In this document: piece after piece, positions 60,107 through 64,000 of the stretch
How the letters are laid out: each line of letters begins with the position of its first letter
Numbering within the stretch: position 1 is the stretch's first letter
NCBI GenBank assembly: GCA_049306095.1
Contig: JBAQPU010000034.1
Span: 62,001 to 126,000, forward strand
DNA length: 64,000 bases
DNA from: UBA2336 sp049306095
GTDB taxonomy: Bacteria; Bacteroidota; Bacteroidia; Cytophagales; Cyclobacteriaceae
Direction: 5' to 3'
Notes under the pieces: model-generated
Seen by the model: only the letters and a program-made list of their open reading frames with translations
The model's database searches: none
What the model was told of the DNA's origin: nothing
Translations under genes and position numbers: made by a program

Positions 60107-63100
60107 TTATGCCGATGTCCTTGCATAAATAATTTGCTGCCCACCCGGATAGTTCGTGTAAATGTGTTGATATACATGAATGGTTTTCTCACTTACATCC
60201 TGGTCGGTGTATGAGGTTTGCGGAAGCCATTGCAGCGTGTCAAATATTGTTGTCTTTACTTGAGCTGTTATTTGACGGCTTTCACGCCAACGGTCTATAT
60301 GCAATTTTTCAGTTTTCAGTTTGGCTAAAATATCAACCGATACTTTTTTCACGTCTTTGATTTCAGAGGCAGTTAACTCTTTACCTGAACGAAGGAGATC
60401 AAAAATGGCTAATGACTCCTGGTCTAATCCTTCACGGATGGCTCTGGCATCTTCAATATTTAAATCTTTAATGAAATTGCTCAGGTTCTCAAATGCTCTC
60501 ATCGTGTCTTCTAAACTTTTTCCCTGATTGTATTCTTCAATGATTTCCCGATAACGGTCATAGAATTTTATGCGCAGCGGATTTTCTTTCATCATCTGCT
60601 CAAGCTTTTGTTCTACGGCTCTTTGTAAATCAAAAACGACTGTGTTCTTTTTCTGAGTTTTGGCGAATGCCGCTTTTAATTTATCGAAGTCGAGCTTACT
60701 GAGGTCAACATAAACACCATCCGGTTCGTTGGCATTCTTTGGTTCTACCAAAATGCTCTCATTTACTATTTGCTGAAGCTCGGTGATGATGCTAACCACG
60801 TCAGCCGATTTGGTCTGTTGATTCAATTGCTGGTAGATGGCTTCTATTGCATTGAACTGGCGGATGAATGGCTTTACTTGTTCTTCAGGGTAAAGGGCAT
60901 GGTATTTCCGAAATACATCTCGGGCCATGATTTCAAACTTCGTTCGGGTGGTCTCATTCAGGCAAACACAATCCACTGCTTTTTTTATGTGTGCAATCTT
61001 TTCCATAGGCTTTGCATCTGCATTGCTTAGGTCTCCAAGATTGAAACCGAGTTCGCTCAAATATCCTTTTGTTTGTCGAATTGACTCTTTCAACTCCTCC
61101 GCCAACTGCTCCAGTAATTCAACCGGCCTTTTTGTTTCTCCAGACTCGCCACCACCACTACCACCACCGCCTTTTCCACCTTCACCATAAACCGAATAGG
61201 CTTTTTCTAATTGCTTATAAACATTTCCATAATCCACAATTAAACCATTCTCCTTTTCATCATCGTACACACGGTTTGCCCTTGCAATGGTCTGCATTAA
61301 TGTATGTCCCTTGATTGGCTTATCGAGATAAACAGTAGAAACGCATGGTGCATCAAACCCAGTTATCCACATGGCGCAAACTATGGCTAAGCGAAATGGA
61401 TTATCTTCGTCTTTAAATTCTTTTTCCAGGTCACGCTCTACCATTTTCTTGCGGTGGGGCGCAATCTCCAGTTCCATTTTGCGGAATTTATCAACTTCGT
61501 TTTGTTCCGAGCTTACAATAACGCAAACTTCTGTTTCCTCAACTCTTTTCAGTTTTCGTTGTAAAGCTTGCTCTTCCTGCTGGTCAGTTGCTTGTTCAAT
61601 TCGTTTCTTTAAATCACTAACATATATTGGCCAGTGTTTTTGTATGAGGTCATGCATTCTCACGGCAGTGGGCTTATCTAATGCCACATACATTGCCTTG
61701 CCCTGATACCCTCTTTCATTGAAATGCCAAACAAGGTCTTTGGCAATGGCATTTAAACGGGGTTCAGCAGTAAGTACAACATAATCCTTTTGAAATAAAT
61801 ACGTGAGCTTGCGCTTCTGGTCATCATCCAGATTTTCATCTTCCAGAATCTCAGCCATGCGGTCATCTAACTGCGGATTTTGTATTCCGAGTTTCTCACC
61901 CCGATTCAAATAACGCAAGGGTAGTGTGGCTCCGTCTTGAATGGCACGCTTGAAATCATAGACAGAAACATATTCACCAAAAATATTCTTCGTTAGCTCT
62001 TCTTCCTCTTTAATAATAGGCGTTCCTGTGAAACCTAAATACGAGGCATTGGGTATTCCCTGAAAGCGCATGTTTCGCGCAAAGGTTCCGGCTTGTGTAC
62101 GGTGTGCCTCATCGGATATTACAATGATATTCTTTCTAACGGTAATGAGTGGATATTCGCTCTCAACTTTGGGGTCAATTGAAAACTTATGAATGAGTGT
62201 AAATACATACCGATGATTTTCCTTTAACAGTTCCCTTAAATGCTCTCGACTTTTAGCAACCACTTCTTTACTGGTGGTGGCGCCTACTCCGGTAAACGTG
62301 TCATACAATTGCCTTTCTAACTCACTTCTATCAACCACCACCAAAAAAGTATAAGAGCCTCCAAACTTTCTATGAATTTTCTGGCAGATAAAAACCATTG
62401 AATACGATTTGCCGCTTCCCTGAGTATGCCAGAATACACCCAACTTTCCCTTTAGTTCTTCAATGCTGGCCGCTTTATCAATTACTTTATTCACACCAAT
62501 AAACTGGTGGTTCTTGGCCATAATCTTCACTACATCGCCTCCGCTATCATCAAACAGCAGGAAATTTTCAAAGATGTCCATGAGGTTTTGTTTGGAACAA
62601 GTACCTCGTAACATGGTATCAAGACTTACAATGCCCTCTTCCTCTTCCGTGATTCGCTTCCAGTCTAAAAAATATTTATAGGGACTTGTTACGGTTCCTA
62701 CCTTGGCATCGGTGCCATTGCTGAGAATAATGAAAGCGTTGCAATGAAATACATGGGGAATGGTATCCTTGTAGTCTGTAATGTTATCGGTAAAGGCGTT
62801 GCGTAAATCGGTGTGGTGTGCCTTTAGCTCAAAGAACACCAAGGGTATTCCGTTAACAAAACCGACAATATCAGGACGCCTGTTATACAGTTCACCTACT
62901 ACTTCAAATTGCCTGACAGCTAAAAAATGATTGCTGGCGGGATTCTCGAAATTGAAAACCTGTAGCTTTTGTTTTTCAAGTTCACCTTCATTGTTTGTAA
63001 AGCTAACTTCAACTCCTTCTTTGAAAAGCTTGTACTTATCTTTGTTAATGCGGCCTAATGTTTTATCTGAACTTTTTTGCTCAATTTGTTCAATGGCTTG

Positions 63101-63316
63101 CTGATATGCTGCCTCCGGTAGTTCAGGGTTTAACGCTTTGAGTGCCTGTGCTAAATATCTTCTGAGAATTACTTCACCTTTATTTTCGCGCCCCAATAAA
63201 CCATCTGCACCGAAACTCTCGTTTGTCCAGGCGGTGAGTACTTTCCAGCCGAGTTCTTCCAGCACATCTTGCGTGGCGGTTTCAATTAATCCGTCTTCAG
63301 AGTATTCGTAGCTCAT
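60107..63316 (-). CDS. hsdR: Type I restriction endonuclease subunit R
   Basis: 1069-aa motor and nuclease subunit. N-terminal endonuclease domain with the PD-(D/E)xK elements RRPDIVGFVNGIPLVFFELK near residue 148-167; helicase motor with Walker A FWHTQGSGKSYSMVF near 297, DEAH box VISDEAHRTQAG near 400, FTGTPI near 424, and motif VI-like ARANRVYD near 685; long helical C-terminus for HsdM contact, with a Gly-rich linker (GEGGKGGGGSGGGESG near 710). It translocates DNA and cuts unmethylated targets. Its ATG overlaps the hsdS stop (ATGA). Confidence 0.95.
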   Translation of the reverse strand: MSYEYSEDGLIETATQDVLEELGWKVLTAWTNESFGADGLLGRENKGEVILRRYLAQALKALNPELPEAAYQQAIEQIEQKSSDKTLGRINKDKYKLFKEGVEVSFTNNEGELEKQKLQVFNFENPASNHFLAVRQFEVVGELYNRRPDIVGFVNGIPLVFFELKAHHTDLRNAFTDNITDYKDTIPHVFHCNAFIILSNGTDAKVGTVTSPYKYFLDWKRITEEEEGIVSLDTMLRGTCSKQNLMDIFENFLLFDDSGGDVVKIMAKNHQFIGVNKVIDKAASIEELKGKLGVFWHTQGSGKSYSMVFICQKIHRKFGGSYTFLVVVDRSELERQLYDTFTGVGATTSKEVVAKSREHLRELLKENHRYVFTLIHKFSIDPKVESEYPLITVRKNIIVISDEAHRTQAGTFARNMRFQGIPNASYLGFTGTPIIKEEEELTKNIFGEYVSVYDFKRAIQDGATLPLRYLNRGEKLGIQNPQLDDRMAEILEDENLDDDQKRKLTYLFQKDYVVLTAEPRLNAIAKDLVWHFNERGYQGKAMYVALDKPTAVRMHDLIQKHWPIYVSDLKKRIEQATDQQEEQALQRKLKRVEETEVCVIVSSEQNEVDKFRKMELEIAPHRKKMVERDLEKEFKDEDNPFRLAIVCAMWITGFDAPCVSTVYLDKPIKGHTLMQTIARANRVYDDEKENGLIVDYGNVYKQLEKAYSVYGEGGKGGGGSGGGESGETKRPVELLEQLAEELKESIRQTKGYLSELGFNLGDLSNADAKPMEKIAHIKKAVDCVCLNETTRTKFEIMARDVFRKYHALYPEEQVKPFIRQFNAIEAIYQQLNQQTKSADVVSIITELQQIVNESILVEPKNANEPDGVYVDLSKLDFDKLKAAFAKTQKKNTVVFDLQRAVEQKLEQMMKENPLRIKFYDRYREIIEEYNQGKSLEDTMRAFENLSNFIKDLNIEDARAIREGLDQESLAIFDLLRSGKELTASEIKDVKKVSVDILAKLKTEKLHIDRWRESRQITAQVKTTIFDTLQWLPQTSYTDQDVSEKTIHVYQHIYTNYPGGQQIIYARTSA

Positions 63317-64000
63317 CGGGTAGTGGATTTACTTTTATAAAATTCAAGAGGCTCTGCCGCAATTGCCAATGTTTCTTCTTTTGCTTCTTCCAGATTAATT
63401 ACACCACTCATTAATCTGGGTAACAAAATATCGCGGGCTTCCTTTAGGAGTCGATTCTGCTTGGATAAATTAAGAATTTGTTCCTGAACAGGATTTACAT
63501 TTTTTTCGAATTCCTGTAACAACTCTTTATTTGGAATTGAAACTTTTACAAAATCTAATTCTTTTCGCTTTAAATGTTTCATTGTTGCCCCCGTTGTTAA
63601 ATTATTAAATTCAGATAGAGCATATAATAAAGCTTGGTGAACAAACTCTCTTGGGGTTCCGTTAATTGGAGTTACTTTAAATAAGTGTTGATTTAGCCAT
63701 CCATCTTCTCCTTGCCAAATGACAACTTCAAGTGAGCCAGACCAAGAAAAAAGTATGTCTCCACTTTTTATTAAAAACTTATTTGGAACTCTGCTGCCAT
63801 CATTACGTGGAGTATCATTTCCGATTCCTGCTTTTAATTCTTTTATTTTTATAATTGGAAACCCTGTAACAAACCAATCTGTTGGTTTAAAAGCAAAGCC
63901 GTTTAAAAATTCTGCAATCTCAGTCATAGAAACTTTCTTCCATCCTTCAGGCAACCCAGTATCTGCATTTATTTCCACCTGTTCACCATTAACTGTAAAC
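63313..64000 (-). CDS. hsdS: Type I restriction specificity subunit S (C-terminal part, cut by window edge)
   Basis: The reading frame stays open to the window edge, so only about 229 C-terminal residues are seen. They comprise one target recognition domain (LPEGWKKVSMTEIAEFLNGFAFKPTDW ... GDILFSWSG ... HLKRKELDFVKVSIP) and the conserved coiled coil (EQILNLSKQNRLLKEARDILLPRLMSG). The first TRD should lie beyond the window. HsdS sets the DNA target of the complex. hsdM is expected further upstream. Confidence 0.88.
   Translation of the reverse strand, partial: FTVNGEQVEINADTGLPEGWKKVSMTEIAEFLNGFAFKPTDWFVTGFPIIKIKELKAGIGNDTPRNDGSRVPNKFLIKSGDILFSWSGSLEVVIWQGEDGWLNQHLFKVTPINGTPREFVHQALLYALSEFNNLTTGATMKHLKRKELDFVKVSIPNKELLQEFEKNVNPVQEQILNLSKQNRLLKEARDILLPRLMSGVINLEEAKEETLAIAAEPLEFYKSKSTTR

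Overview
The window is a chromosomal segment from a member of the Bacteroidota, most likely of the Cytophagales type. The signs are a T9SS-type C-terminal sorting domain on a secreted protease, a CarB of only 937 residues, a CcoN-CcoO fusion, Sec-type lipoprotein NosZ, WbqC and DUF4834-like proteins, and TAnnTTTG-like -7 promoter boxes. The species cannot be named from the sequence alone.

Layout. 1-21.3 kb is mostly housekeeping on the minus strand: Na/Pi transporter, M20 amidohydrolase, SPOR lipoprotein, secA, dapF, carB, a T9SS metalloprotease, a dipeptidase, SprT-like, der and era. It is interrupted by a plus-strand operon of a cytochrome b5-like protein, an amino-sugar kinase, murQ and an unknown gene. 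21.4-39.6 kb is a respiratory block: cytochrome c, fasciclin protein, clade II nosZ, a membrane protein, nosL, nosD, nosF, nosY, a CopD-like protein, truncated haemoglobin, a Crp/Fnr regulator, then ccoNO, ccoQ, ccoP, ccoG, ccoH, a SafE-like copper/sulfite-type permease, a receiver-Crp fusion regulator with its histidine kinase, and uspA. Three promoters in this block share a TGAYAAARATCA box lying 57-58 bp upstream of a -7 element, which suggests one low-oxygen or NO regulon.

39.6-40.3 kb holds an initiator tRNA-Met gene flanked by two broken copies that carry 16-nt palindromes in place of tRNA segments, with a small GIY-YIG nuclease gene between them. 40.3-55.1 kb returns to core genes: rarA, a VWA-like membrane protein, a YgiD-type dioxygenase, a TPR lipoprotein, clpC, wbqC-like, sua5-like, mltG, a thioesterase, yihY-like and a TlpA-like protein.

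From about 55.2 kb to the end the content is accessory: a small winged-helix-like protein, a tightly coupled four-gene cassette that looks like an orphan lysis/release module (unknown 253-aa protein, DUF5675-like protein, two holin-like peptides), a Bacteroidota-restricted unknown protein, an enlarged SRAP/YedK protein, an 875-bp structured non-coding stretch, and hsdR and the end of hsdS of a type I restriction system that continues past the window edge. No CRISPR array, rRNA or complete insertion sequence was seen.
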